From NCBI RefSeq assembly GCF_022458985.1, contig NC_061791.1, positions 150,001 to 214,000 on the forward strand: DNA of 64,000 bases, read 5' to 3'. Positions 41,601 to 53,134 of the stretch are shown one piece after another. How positions within the stretch are numbered: position 1 is the stretch's first letter; every line of letters starts with the position of its first letter. The position numbers were made by a program, and so were the translations under genes. The notes under the pieces are model-generated. The model worked only from the letters and a program-made list of their open reading frames with translations. It did no database searches and had not been told where the DNA came from. The DNA comes from Mugil cephalus. Taxonomy: Eukaryota; Chordata; Actinopteri; Mugiliformes; Mugilidae.

Positions 41601-44600
41601 TAGCATCAGTTCAGTGATGGGAGACAGACCCACATGAGCCCAGATTTATTTATTTTTGACTAAAATGAGTTTGCCCCCTGGTTTAATCTGTTGATACCGT
41701 GGAGTTGCTCTTGTGTTGCTTTTATTTTAAATGTGTGACTGTCCCTTTAAGAACCACAGCAAACCAAACTCAACTAGACCCCTCAGCCCGACTCCTCCTA
41801 CCTTAAACAACTCAAACTCCTTCTTTGGCATCATGAGCTTTAATCATCAGAGACGAGACATGAACGGATGAGACGGTGACGACATGAAGTGAAATGAGCC
41901 GCTAAGGCTAAGGCTAAGGCTAAGGCTAAGGCTAGCTTACCTGGATGGTGTGGCTGTAGATGGGTTCCCCTCGGCCCGTCATGTCCACCGCCCTGGTGAT
42001 CTCCAGGATGTTGTTTGGCACGTAGCCCAACGCCCCGGCGCCGTTACGGACCTTCCACCACTGCTTCCTGTCATCCAGAACCTGACGGACCAGAACCAGG
42101 GATTAGACCATTGGAACCTGACAGTTTCCAGCCCTTAATAGAAATTAGATGCACCAGGTTCTGTTCATTCAGTTCATGCTCATTTTTTTAATAATAATAT
42201 AAAACACCCCAGGCCGGGTTTAAAATACATAAGACACCAAACGCTTTGAAACTATAAGACAATGAAAGGATGAAAAGTTTAAAAACTGTGGAGAGAATGA
42301 GTTTAAAAAGGTTTAAACAAACTTCCTCCAGGTGAAACATCTTCTTTAAACTCTCTGTGCGTATTCACACCAGGCTCGTCTAGTCCGCTTGAAACGGACC
42401 TTTAAATTATATTAAGTACTTGATATAATCCATTCGCCACAGGAGTCCAGAGGAAAAATAAGTGTCAGTTTCGTCCGCAAAAACAAGAAAAAACAAAAAT
42501 GTGCGATCTATCGCTAACTGGGTCAATGTGGGCACAGAAGAGGGCGCTGCCTCCTCGATATATACGAGAGCATATATCAGCTGAGAGAATGTGGAGTTAG
42601 ACGTTATCCCGACTCAGTGTCGGCTTAAAGTGAAAAGACTTCGCCAAACTTCCCGCCAATAATTTTTATACAGAGATTGAGCGGCTACGACACATGTGGG
42701 TTTATTGGTTCGCTTTTCAAAAAATGCAATGTGAAGTTGCAAAACTGAAAAGGGTTTGTCTGTCTGGTTTTTCTACAACATACAGATAAATGCTAGCATT
42801 ATTTATGTAGCTTCTTCGTAGCTTCATGCCAGTTTATTAGAAAACTTTCAAATGCCAAGATTAGCGTTAGCATGCTGTGCAGTGTTTATCATGGTCCTGA
42901 GGACGTTGCATCACGTTCAGGTTTAGTTCACAAGGTGATTTTAATTGAATTATTTATTAAAGAACTTCGTCTTAATCGTTCTATTTAACGTTTAGATTGT
43001 TGTGGTGACGACGCTGTGATGTCGACACAGATGATAAAATAAAGGAGAGTTTTGTTCTTTACCTCGACCACCTCGTCTTTGAGGACCGACAGCTCCGTGT
43101 TGTTCCTCGCCACAAAGTCATATTTAGATTTGGCAAACATTTTCTGTGGGATCCTGGCGTCGGTGTCAAAACCTCTGAAAGAAATCAACAATGGTTTTAA
43201 TTCATCAGAGAGAAAACGTTTCCAATAATAATAATAAGTTATGTGAGTTTCTCTGTCTAGAATAAACTATTTCTTCTTCTGTGGTGGCAGAGTTCAGCTG
43301 AAATATTTAACATTAAAATGTTGTTCAGCTGGAAAATAGACCAGAAATATTAGACCAGACTATTGTGATGAATGAACTAAATATTAGATGATGAATAAAA
43401 ATCTGATCTCTGACGTGGATGAATTTACGGCCGTGGAGAAATGAGCCGACCTGAAACCAGAGAAACCAGAGAAACCAGAGAAACCAGAGAAACCACTGAG
43501 CGGGAAGTAAATTTAAGACAAATCGGTTTGAGGAGGAAAAAAAGATTCAGTGAAGAAACAGTTTGTTTTTAATCTGAAGAAGTCGAGCAGCAAATCAAAC
43601 GAGAGAAAAAAAAAATGAAGCAGGAAGTGAAGAAGAACGTCTCATTCATCAGTTTAAAATATATAAAAATCAACATTTTATTAAATTAATATGAAATAAC
43701 CTTATATATAACTAAATCTGTTGATTTAAAAGCAGGTATTTATCTATTTTATTTATTTATTTATTATTAAATATTTATGTGCATTTTATTTAATTTCAAA
43801 TTTTAATTATTTCTAAAAATAAAAACTACAGTTTTATATTTTAACTCTTGATTTAAAAGTCATGTTAATAATTATTATTATGTGTAATTATTATTTCTAA
43901 AAACATAAGAAATTAAAGAATGTAAAAATAAATCTGTCTAAATGAAACATCATTAATGAAATAATAAACTAATAAATGTAATTATGGATTAATTTAATAT
44001 TCATTTAATTGTCTGATGAATGAGACGTCTCAGGTTTCCGTAGGGCGGGGCTTAAAAAGTGGGTGGGGTCAGTTCTCCAGGGCCATGTGACCTGAGGGTT
44101 ACCGGTCTAAACGCCGGCCCACAGCCTGTTTGAAAGCAGCCAGGGAGTCCTGATCCAGGATCTGAAGGTTCTTGTAGGAGGAGTTGGAGAGCGCGTACCC
44201 ATCAGGGGGGAGGAACCTCTGCAGCGCCACCTGCAGGACAAACACAACACCACATCCCATTAGAACCCGGTTCCCCTGGCGACGTTTAAATCGGAGAACG
44301 ATGGAGCCGAGCGTCAGACCTCGTCCTCCAGCCTCAGCCTCAGGTCCTCGGAACCGGCGAGACTCTCAGAAGAACGGGTCACGTCCTGGTCCAGCTCTGG
44401 AGGAACCCAGCCGTCACGGAACCGGAGAACACAGGAAGGGAAGTAGTGATCCTTCGGCCACTCCAGCCTGCAGAACACAGCGAGAACGTGGTGAGAACGT
44501 GGAGAGAGCGTGGTGAGAACGTGGTGAGAACGTGGTGAGAACGTGGAGAGAACGTGGAGAGAGCGTGGTGAGAACGTGGAGAGAACGTGGAGAGAACGTG

Positions 44601-46433
44601 GAGAGAACGTGGTCTCACCTGGACTTGGTCCAGCCGTCTCCCAGGGACACCCACAGGTGTCTCTCCTCCGCCGTCCCCGAGGCGTGGAGGAATTCGATGG
44701 CGTCTCTGGTCAGAAGAGGAACCACGACGCTCCGGGCCACGTCCACGCTGGCAGACTCGATCACCTGAGGAACACGAACAGGTTCTAGAGAGTGGAACCG
44801 AAGCAGGAAGAAAGAACTGAGAGAACGACTGAGACTCACCAGCCTGAGAGGACTGAACAGGAAGTGAACCAGATCCAGGGCGCTGGGGTTCTGGATGTGG
44901 TCCTTCAGCTTCCCCTGGAGACGGAGCAGCACAGTGAGAGGGTTCTACTGGTTCTAAAAGTCTTACTGGCTCTAGAGGTTTCAAAGGTTCTACAGGTTCT
45001 ACATGTTCCACTGGTTCTAAATGTTCTACAGGATCCTGAAGCTCTACCGGTTCCAACGGCTCGTTTTAAAGTCTGAAAGACGTCAGAACCTTGAGACCTG
45101 AGTTCATCAATAATGAGATGAAATAAATAAGAGACGACGACGTTAAAGAACCACTGACTGAGTTCCACAGGTTCTGATTGGTTGAACCAGCAGAACGTCA
45201 GAAGAACATAAGAAGGGTTCCACGGTACCAGCTGGTTGAAGGCGTGTTTGAACTTCTGCAGACAGTCGATGAACTCGTCCTGGGCCGGGGGTCTGGATCT
45301 CAGCGTCAGGACGCCCTCTAGAGGACACACAGCGTCAGGACACGGGATCTGAGATCTGAGAATGAGTCAGGAGAACCCGGTTCCCTGGTTCCCCGGTACC
45401 CCCTCACCTCCGGGACCTTTCCTCTTCCCTTTCTTGGCCTTGTTCCTGCGGGACAGTTCGTTCAGAGCCTCCGACGCCTTCTGGAGTTTGGTGACAAAGA
45501 ACTCGATGTCGTCCAGGATGTGGTTCAGGATTTGCTGCAGGAACAAGAAGTCGAGGGTTCTTATGAGAACACATAGAGCCCCCCCACCACACCCACCCCC
45601 ACCCGTCCCCACCCTTCCCCACCTCACCCCAGGTCTGCACCGAGTCCTCCAGCTCTACTTTGTCCCATCAAGTATTATAATCATTATTATTATTATTATA
45701 TTATAATATTATATATTATTATTCTATTCCAATCTAATTCTAATCTCTGACAGAACCCTGTGAGGTCCTTGTCTGATAGAACCCTGTGAGGTCCTTGTCT
45801 GATAGAACCCTGTGAGGTCCTTGTCTGATAGAACCCTGTGAGGTCTGGAGGGGGAGGGACTCAGAGAGAACCCCTCCCTCTGTTCTCCTTACGTAAGCAG
45901 ATTTCCCTCCAAAGCCTCAGACTCTGATTGTTTTCTTCAGTCGCTCTAAATCTCTCAGTGTCCTCAGACCTAGATTAGACCAGATGAGACACGTGGGACA
46001 TGTGGGACACGTGGGACACCCACCACCTCCCGGTCCACCCGGGCCGACGTCATCTCCACCGGACCCTCGTCCTCCCAGAACGGCTGCTCGTCTGAAAAGG
46101 TCCGACAGGAGGAGGAGCTCGTTAACAGACGAGTCAATAAATTAAATTAAATTAAATTAAATATTTATCTATAGTTTAAACATTTGATGATTTTATTGAA
46201 ACACGATGTTAGAGCCTAAACTTTTACACATTCAGAGACTCCTCCCACTTCACAGCTGTATATATTAGCCAGAACATTATGACCACTCACTCTGGATTAC
46301 TTGGTTAGAAGCAGGAGAAGTGTTCGAATAGGAACCAGAGACAGTGGTCTGAGGAGGAGGAGGAGGAGGAGGAGGAGGAGGAGGACTAGAGACGAGGAAG
46401 AAAAGGAGGAGGAGGAGGAAGAGGACTAGAGAC

Positions 46434-46465
<32 letters not shown>

Positions 46466-49400
46466 GGAGGACTAGAGACGAGGAGGAGGAGGAGGAGGAA
46501 GAGGAGGAGGACCAGGATGGAGGGAACTCCTGCCTGTTCTACTACAGTGCGTTCATCTGCTGGTCATAATGTTGTGGCTGCTCCATGTGTGACATCACTC
46601 ACAGTCTGGCTGCTCATTGGTCCAGGCCGACCAAGCGGCCACGCGGCCCTTAGGGTCCATCTGATTGGACGGAGATGACGACGGAGGCAAGGGGGCGGGG
46701 TCGGCGGGGGGCGGGGGGATGACGGTGTCACTCTTCAGGATCATCCTGCACACAAAGCAATCAGCCAATCAGCAGCCAGCATCAGACCCAGGGTTCATCA
46801 GCCAATCAGAACACAGCATCAGTTCTCACCTCAGAGCCTCCGGCCTCTTCTTCACCTTCCCTCCTTTGGCATCACTCATGGCACTTTCTATATCGGCCTG
46901 GATCAGAGTCGCCTGCACCGACACAGACAGTCCAGTTCAAAGAGTTCAAAGAGTTTAAAGAGTTCAACAAGTTAAAGAGTTCAAAGAGTTTAAAGAGTTA
47001 AAATAGTTTAAAGAGTTAAAAGAGTTAAAAGAGCTAAAAGAGCTAAAAGAGTTCAAAGAGTTCAAAGAGTTAAAAGAGTTAAAAGAGTTCAAAGAGTTCA
47101 AAGAGTTAAAATGATTCAAAGAGTTTAAAGAGTTTAAAGAGTTCAACAAGTTAAAGAGTTAAAAGAGTTCAACAAGTTAAAGAGTTCAAAGAGTTTAAAG
47201 AGTTCAAAGAGTTCAAATAGTTAAAATGGTTCAAAGAGTTCAAATAGTTCAAATGGTTCAAAGAGTTAAAAGAGTCAAAAGCGTTAAAAGAGTTTAAAGA
47301 GTCCAAAGAGTTTAGAGTTTAAAGAGTTAAAAGAGTTCAACAAGTTAAAGAGTTAAAAGTGTTTAAAGAGCTAAATGTGTTTAAAGAGTTAAAGAGCTAA
47401 AAGAGTTCAGAGTTAAAAGAGTTAGAGACATTTTAAAGGAAATAAGAGACTTTTCAGGACATTAGACGTTACTCACTCTCACCATATACAACAACATTAT
47501 TATCAACAGAGGAGCCTCATGTTATCAACTCATCTCCCCTTAGACTGAAAATACTCATTTATAACATTATATTTAAAATTATTAGGACATAATCAAAGTA
47601 ACTGAATCTTGCTCATAAACATGTTGTAGCTCATTCATGGTCTTCGTCTCTTTTTAAAGACAAAACTTTGAGGAATCAAAGTTGACACAGTTGGGTTCAC
47701 TTGAATAAATGTGTTGGCTGAATCCTACAATAAATAAAATGACATATTAGTGTCCAGAGCTGTGATTGGTTCACATACACCCAGAGGAACGGTAGAGGCT
47801 GGTGTTCCTCAGGGATCTGCTCTCGGCCCAGTTCTCTTTCATCAGCTGTTAAACAGAAGCTCATTGGTCAGAGCAGGTTTACCTTGATGTCGTCACACTG
47901 GAACAGGTGCAGGTCTGGTTTGTTCTGACCCGAGTCTTTACAGACCAGAGCCAAGATGGAGTCGTAGTTGCAGGCGTTCATCACAGCCTGGCAGAGCTGG
48001 ATCGACCCGATGGGGAAGTTCTCCAACTCGTTCTGGAACATGGTCAGAACCACAACCACAGGACAGACGTGACCAGCTGGACTAGAGACGTCTCCTAAAT
48101 ACCCAGAGGACATGCGAGTCTCACCTTACTCTCCTGGTCGATCAGGCTCACCATCTTCTCCTCCACCTGCAGCAGGACCTCCTGAGTCCAGATCTTCCCT
48201 TTAGCGTCCAGCAGACGGAGACGTCTGATCCCGTCCTCCACCGTGATCATCCCGTCTTTACGGTCCAACACGAACGTGGAGAGGTGCTGAGGACAGGACA
48301 ACCAGGGGATAAAATGAGGACGACCAGGGGACAAACAGAGGACAAACAGGGGACAAACAGGGGATGACCAGCAGACAACCAGGAGATTAAACGAGGATGA
48401 CCAGGGGATGACCAGGGGACGACCAGAGGACAAAGAAAGGACAAACAGGGGACAACCAGGGGACAAATAGAGGACAACCAGGGGACAACCAGGGGATAAA
48501 ACGAGGACGACCAGGGGACAAAGGAAGGACAAACAGGGGACCAACAGGGGACAAAAAGCGGACGAGAGTAAAGTCAGTTTGATCAAAGCAGAGAAACTTT
48601 ATCCACTGAAAACTACAATTAGAGACAAGATGGCCGACGCTGTTCCACATGTCTGTATCAATAAAGTTTTTGAATGATGTTTCATCCAGGCAGTAACCTC
48701 TGTCTCCGAGCAACGAAGCCACGTGGAAGTGCAAAAAAAAAAAAAACAACTGCAGTTCATCGAGTGGCCACTAGAGGCTGCAGACGGGAGCAGATCCCCA
48801 TAGACCCCCATGTTAAAAAGCCTTCACAGCCTCATCTAACATGTTCACAGCCTGGTTCAAAAAACGGTTTTGGTCCCAATGGTTTATTTCAGACTGTACG
48901 GGGGTGAATTCTTTTGTAACTCTTCGATTAATTTTTATTAAGGTTTAAAATTCTGCACAATTAAGGGCGTTCCCGCTGTGAGTGACCGGCGGTAGCCTGA
49001 GCTAACTGGTAGCGTCCGACACGACCCCTACGTCCATATGTGGAGTATCCGCGTGTGGGTGGAGTAAAGCTTATCCAACATGGCGACGGCGGGCTCCGCC
49101 CACTTTGGGCTTCACGGTGGGTTTGTGGTGACGTCACCTGTTTATAGTATAAACAGCCAATGGCTTCAAATGAACATGGCGACCATCTTGTCTCTATGAT
49201 GTGGATTCACTGAACAATCAGAAACAATAGGTTCAGGTGTGGATCAGGATCAGGTGTGGATCAGGATCAGGTGTGGATCAGGATCAGGTGTGGATCAGGT
49301 TCAGGTGTGGATCAGGATCAGGTGTAGACGAGGACTCACCTCCACATGGTACTGGGACGTGTCCGTGAGGCTGTTGATGCTGGTCTTGGTGAAGTGTTTC

Positions 49401-50466
49401 CTTTGTTCTGGTTAAAACAGTTTAATGAGTTTTTAATGGTTAGATATTAATGAGTGAGACACGTTCAAGGACACTCTGTAAACCACACTGCTGCCTTCTA
49501 AGATGATGTTAACACGTAAAACATCCTGCAGGAAGATTAAAACTCAGAGTCGTCTTCATGGTGACTCCAGATTAACATGAAGACGACTTTTATTTATTCA
49601 GAAACACGACAAACGCACACGACTCAGCTCACTCTGGCTTTTCTTTTTATGTTTAGACGACGAACGAAGGAAATAAAGTTCATCCAGTCCTGTTAACGAG
49701 AGGAAGACACAAACCACAAGGACATTAATATGGAGGAGGAAGAGGAGGAGGAAGAAGAGGAGGAGGAGGAGGAGGAGGAGGAAGAGGAGGAGGAGGAGGA
49801 TGATGAAGAGTGGTGGACTGACCGTAGAGAGCTTTGGCACTGGTCTTGGTCTTGGTCTTGTTTGCAGGAGGAAGAGGAGGATGAGGAGATGAAGAGTCGT
49901 AACCACTGAGACAAGAAACAGAAGTCAACATATGACTGTTGCCACGGCAACGGATCAGAGGAGTCCAACCAATCAGAGCACGAGACTGAAGCATCAATCA
50001 ACAGGCGGCATTAATTAAAGCTCCAGTCATGATCTGATCTGGTCTGATCTGGTCTGGACCTCTGAAGGAACCGGACTGGATTTATCATCTATTATGTATC
50101 GAGATCTGGTCCCAGATAAAGATCCTGATCCAGGTTCTGTTCTGATGGACTTCATGAGGCTGCCGTTACCATGGTTACTGCAGGGTTTGTAGTGAAAACT
50201 AAAAGTTGGTGTGAAGGTTTAAATTAATTAAAATAAATTTCATTAACACACTGAAGGAAGAGTTTAAACATAAAACCTGTCCAGTGTTTGTGGGGCTTTA
50301 AAAGTTAAAGGTGCCATATATAACAGAGCTAACAGGTGAGCTAACAGGCGAGCCAACGGGCGAGCTAACAGGCGAGCTAACGCCACTAGCAACAGACTCA
50401 CTTGATGTGAGAGGAGTAGGAGGTGAAGACGCCCGAGGACGAAGCTGGAACTTCATATCCGTTCAT
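38663..50466 (-). CDS. eps8: Epidermal growth factor receptor kinase substrate 8 (actin capper/bundler)
   Basis: Twenty-two coding exons, 5' to 3': 50402-50466, 49823-49905, 49340-49407, 48125-48286, 47883-48032, 46830-46912, 46603-46745, 46024-46091, 45408-45534, 45229-45317, 44840-44914, 44619-44764, 44320-44467, 44103-44230, 43063-43174, 41941-42081, 41802-41837, 41461-41484, 40776-41026, 40413-40596, 40202-40334, 38663-38773. The product is about 841 aa (human 822). EPS8 caps and bundles actin in microvilli and stereocilia and, with ABI1/SOS1, activates Rac. The PTB domain is at about 65-200 ([25 protein letters not shown]). The SH3 domain is at about 525-585 ([31 protein letters not shown]). 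The C-terminal actin-binding region starts near 705 ([14 protein letters not shown]) and ends [13 protein letters not shown]. All phases agree except that exon 40776-41026 is one base off between its ends. EPS8 is a better match than EPS8L1-3. Confidence 0.94.
38774..38825. repeat. (GGA)n tract upstream of the canonical eps8 last exon
   Basis: Reads as (CTCCTC)n on the transcript strand, directly abutting the acceptor CTCCAG. Confidence 0.95.
38826..40201 (-). other. eps8 intron before the last exon
   Basis: Filled with a CCAGA run (39120-39151), GAGACCTGGGACC repeats (39300-39395), the AGAGGACGCCTCC array (39767-39973) and a GGTGTGTCCACTAC repeat (40115-40200). No additional exon was recognised. 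Confidence 0.6.
39767..39973. repeat. AGAGGACGCCTCCGGACC / AGAGGACGCCTCCAATC minisatellite
   Basis: About eleven units of 17-18 bp in two flavours. Confidence 0.95.
41461..41484 (-). CDS. eps8: eps8 microexon 2 (QLLGELNE)
   Basis: 24 nt between CGTCTGCAG and GTAAAC, phase 0 on both sides. It joins to the previous microexon and to [10 protein letters not shown] of the next exon. Human EPS8, as I recall it, goes directly from HTIQ to KQ here, so this and the next feature look like optional cassettes. Confidence 0.75.
41802..41837 (-). CDS. eps8: eps8 microexon 1 ([12 protein letters not shown])
   Basis: 36 nt between GATGATTAAAG and GTAGGA, phase 0 on both sides. It follows YSHTIQ at the end of the SH3 exon and encodes a charged amphipathic peptide. 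Confidence 0.75.
41904..41934. repeat. (AAGGCT)5 next to the eps8 SH3-exon donor
   Basis: A hexanucleotide run that stops a few bases from the donor of exon 41941-42081. Confidence 0.9.
42082..43062 (-). other. eps8 intron inside the SH3 coding region
   Basis: About 1 kb of mostly unique sequence. I see no exon or transposon end. Confidence 0.5.
43175..44102 (-). other. eps8 intron upstream of the SH3 exon
   Basis: Carries a GAAACCAGA repeat (43453-43498) and then a very AT-rich stretch of TAATTATT-like sequence (43660-44010). No exon seen. Confidence 0.55.
44478..44618. repeat. (GAGAACGTGGA)n minisatellite at an eps8 donor
   Basis: About twelve 11-bp units fill the whole intron between eps8 exons 44320-44467 and 44619-44764, running up to the donor. 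Confidence 0.95.
45745..45850. repeat. 26-bp repeat CCTGTGAGGTCCTTGTCTGA...
   Basis: Four near-identical copies in an eps8 intron. Confidence 0.95.
46265..46582. mobile_element. Tc1-derived MITE swollen by internal GGA repeats
   Basis: Left end AGCCAGAACATTATGACCAC and right end GGTCATAATGTTGTGGCTGC are inverted repeats of the same family as 12034-12218. The interior contains GAAGCAGGAG...GTTC as in the fragment at 59556 and about 160 bases of (GGA)n (46354-46513). Confidence 0.7.
46936..47425. repeat. (AAAGAGTTC/AAAGAGTTA)n minisatellite
   Basis: About fifty 9-bp units in the eps8 intron upstream of exon 46830-46912, beginning about 24 bases from its acceptor. Confidence 0.95.
47801..47845 (+). 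mobile_element. LINE reverse-transcriptase shard
   Basis: Reads [15 protein letters not shown], the best preserved of the RT-motif fragments in this window. It lies 38 bases from the donor of eps8 exon 47883-48032. Confidence 0.6.
48290..48560. repeat. GGGGACAAACAGGGGATGACCA minisatellite
   Basis: About twenty degenerate 11-bp-based units, starting right next to the acceptor of eps8 exon 48125-48286. Confidence 0.9.
48561..49225. other. eps8 intron segment with a probable old dispersed repeat
   Basis: CCACTAGAGGCTGCAGACGG (48768), CCCCATAGACCCCCATGTTA (48796) and GTTCAAAAAACGGTTTTGG (48855) are phrases I know from widespread teleost repeats, but I cannot delimit an element. Confidence 0.35.
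49228..49330. repeat. (CAGGTGTGGATCAGGAT)n
   Basis: About six 17-bp units close to the donor of eps8 exon 49340-49407. Confidence 0.95.
49729..49802. repeat. (GGA)n with GAA interruptions
   Basis: A purine run about 20 bases from the donor of eps8 exon 49823-49905. Confidence 0.9.
50330..50390. repeat. (GAGCTAACAGGC)n
   Basis: Five 12-bp units ending about 12 bases from the donor of the eps8 start-codon exon. Confidence 0.9.
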
Positions 50467-50496
50467 GGTGTCCAGGCTGGACGTCTGAAACACAGA

Positions 50497-50586
50497 GACA
50501 TTAGCAGCATTAGCAGCGTTAGCAGCATTAGCAGCGTTAGCAGCATTAGCAGCGTTAGCAGCATTAGCAGCATTAGCAGCGTTAGT
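50497..50586. repeat. (ATTAGCAGCGTTAGCAGC)n
   Basis: Ten 9-bp units beginning 13 bases from the acceptor of the eps8 start-codon exon, so that exon is flanked by GTTAGC-type arrays on both sides. Confidence 0.95.
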
Positions 50587-51071
50587 GTGACAGAGCTGAT
50601 GAGTCCTCATGTCTGAGGCTTCTCTGTGGACTCTGCTGCTACTTGTGATTACTTTTCCCACAACTTCCTTCATTCAGCTCGGACTCCATTTTGGACTCCG
50701 TTACCACGGCGACAGACTAATCTGCAGCTGAGAGAGAACCCAGAGAGAACCCAGAGAGAACCCAGAGAGTCGTAGAGCCCCGCCCCCTCTGACACAGCCC
50801 TCTGTAAATAAACAGCACGTCTGCAGAAAGGTCAAAGGTCAGAGTCTTTATCTGTGTTTACTCTGAGGAGACAATGCCTGAAATCTACTTCCTGTTTCCT
50901 TCCAGCTCAGAAACTTTTATATCAGAAGGAAGAGGAGGAGCAGGAGGAGCAGGAGGAGGAGTTTTAGTAGTTTCTAGATGTTTCCTCTGCTTGATGCAGC
51001 CAATGATTTACATCTTCTCTCCCTCCGTGGAGGAAATAAGAAGCTGCTCATTAAATAACTTGTTGAACTAA

Positions 51072-51117
51072 TGATCCACCAGGAGGCGCTGGACCATGAG
51101 CTCAGTTACATCCAGGA
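51072..51117 (+). repeat. Dispersed repeat module, GATCCACCAGGAGGC type (copy 2)
   Basis: GATCCACCAGGAGGCGCTGG and GAGCTCAGTTACATCCAGG align with 18521-18566. The core also resembles a CTCF site. Confidence 0.5.
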
Positions 51118-53134
51118 GCCTTTTGACCAGTGTGTGTTATTCCTAATTCAATAAAACCCTTTAGTTTGTCGGCGCTCAACGTTTTCAGTCCTTTATTTGA
51201 TCCAACATGGTTCCTGTGCTGGACGGTTTCCCATCATGCAACAGGAGGAAGGAGAGGATTAAAGAGAGAGGACGTAAATCTTCTTATCGTCCTCTTTGTT
51301 TCTGCCCCGTTAGACTCTGAGCTTTCACTGGATCAGGCTGCTTTCATTTAGAGACGAGATAAATTTATATATCACAATTAAATCTCATTCATTTTTAATC
51401 TCTATTAAATTAATTCATGTTTAATCTCTATTGATGGCGTTTCATTGTTCATGAGCAAACACACTGTTGATTAAACGCCTTCAACAGTTTCAACAACTTT
51501 CAGTGTCTTTCTTTGTCCACCATGTGTCCACATGAATGTGTCCCTGTTGCTACGGAGACAAACTAACTTGTGGACATTGTCCAACCAGAGCAGAGCTGAC
51601 GCTTCTTATTGAGAACAGTGTCTCCCAGTGAACAGTGGCTGCAGGAGTGGACACATATTAGCAGCAGCATTGGCAGCTTGTCTTTGTCTTGGTTTGTCTT
51701 GGTTTGTCTCCAGCTGTTAGCCGCGTTAGCCCAAGTGCTAGCAGAATCCCCGGCTAACGTATGCTTGGCTTGGTTCATGTGCTGTTTGAAGCTGGAAAGA
51801 AAACTCCTTCCTGCAGAGTGTGATGATACTTTATGTGTCTCCACTGGTCCCTCTTGGTGTCTTTGTCCTCAAATGTCCCATGGAGAGGACCAACGTGCTG
51901 TTTAGCGTCTTCCATCTTTATGGGTTGGTTCTGCTGCCTGTCACTACCGGATCAGCTGGTGCTAACGCTAACGCTACTTGGACAAACTGAGACACGTTCA
52001 CAGTCGTTCTGCTGCAGATGCTTCATTAATCACATTCATCATTAATAATATGGCCCTAATAATAATAATAATAATAACAACAACAATAATAATAATAAGA
52101 AGAAGAAGAAGAAGAACAATAGTAATAATAATAACAACAATAACAATAATAATAAAATAATCTGAGGCCGTACTAGAAATGTAGTTCAGGCGTTTATTGT
52201 TCACACCTCAGTGCTGTTAACTTTATCTTTAGTGACTCATTAACCGATTGTTTACTTACTTTCAGACTCTGTTGATTCTCTAAAATATGGAAGGAGTTAA
52301 TAATCAACAGATTAATATTCATTCTGCCCAGTTATCAAGTCTCTGATGTAACTGGCTCCTTAATATTTTAAAGTTTAATTCAGACAGTGAATAAAACTGC
52401 TTAAGTTTCAAAAGCTAAACGAATCATTACATCAAATATTTGGTTCAATAGACATTAGCATGCTAAGGTTAGCAGCTGCTTTAACTTAACAAGCTAATGC
52501 TACCAGCTACATTAACCTAAACAAGCTAATGTTAGCAGCTACATTAAATATTCAGGTAAACTTTCTAACGTTAACGGCTACATTCACATAAACAAGCTAA
52601 CGTTAGCAGCTGATCTAGCAGTTAACTTTGTGTCATTTCCTCCTTAAGGTTGACATATCTGATTAATGTTTAACGTTATCTGCTATCTAACCTAAACATG
52701 TTTATCAGAATCAGCTGTGTTGAAGAATGTGGCACATACAGGGAATTAGACTCTCATGTACAAAAACACTCGTTTTATTAATTTATAATTGAGCTGGAAT
52801 CTATTTTACAGCATCAGAGCAGCTCCAGAGTTAATCCAGACGAGAACAGAAGCACAAAGACTTCGTCCCGTCCATTTAATACCTGACAGAGATCAGCAAA
52901 CACAGGAACCTGAATGTCAAACAGCAGTTACCACGGAAACGGCACACAAACACGGTCAGCTGTTTAGTGTTTCCATGACAACGGTCAACTCAGTACAGTC
53001 AGAAATGTCTGAAAGACGTCATCAGTTTGATATCGACATGTAGCAGAGTCAGTTTAGATCCTTTATTATTAACCAGCAACAAGAATAAATCATGTTTAGT
53101 GGATTCATTTCCACAGAATTAATTCATTATGTTA

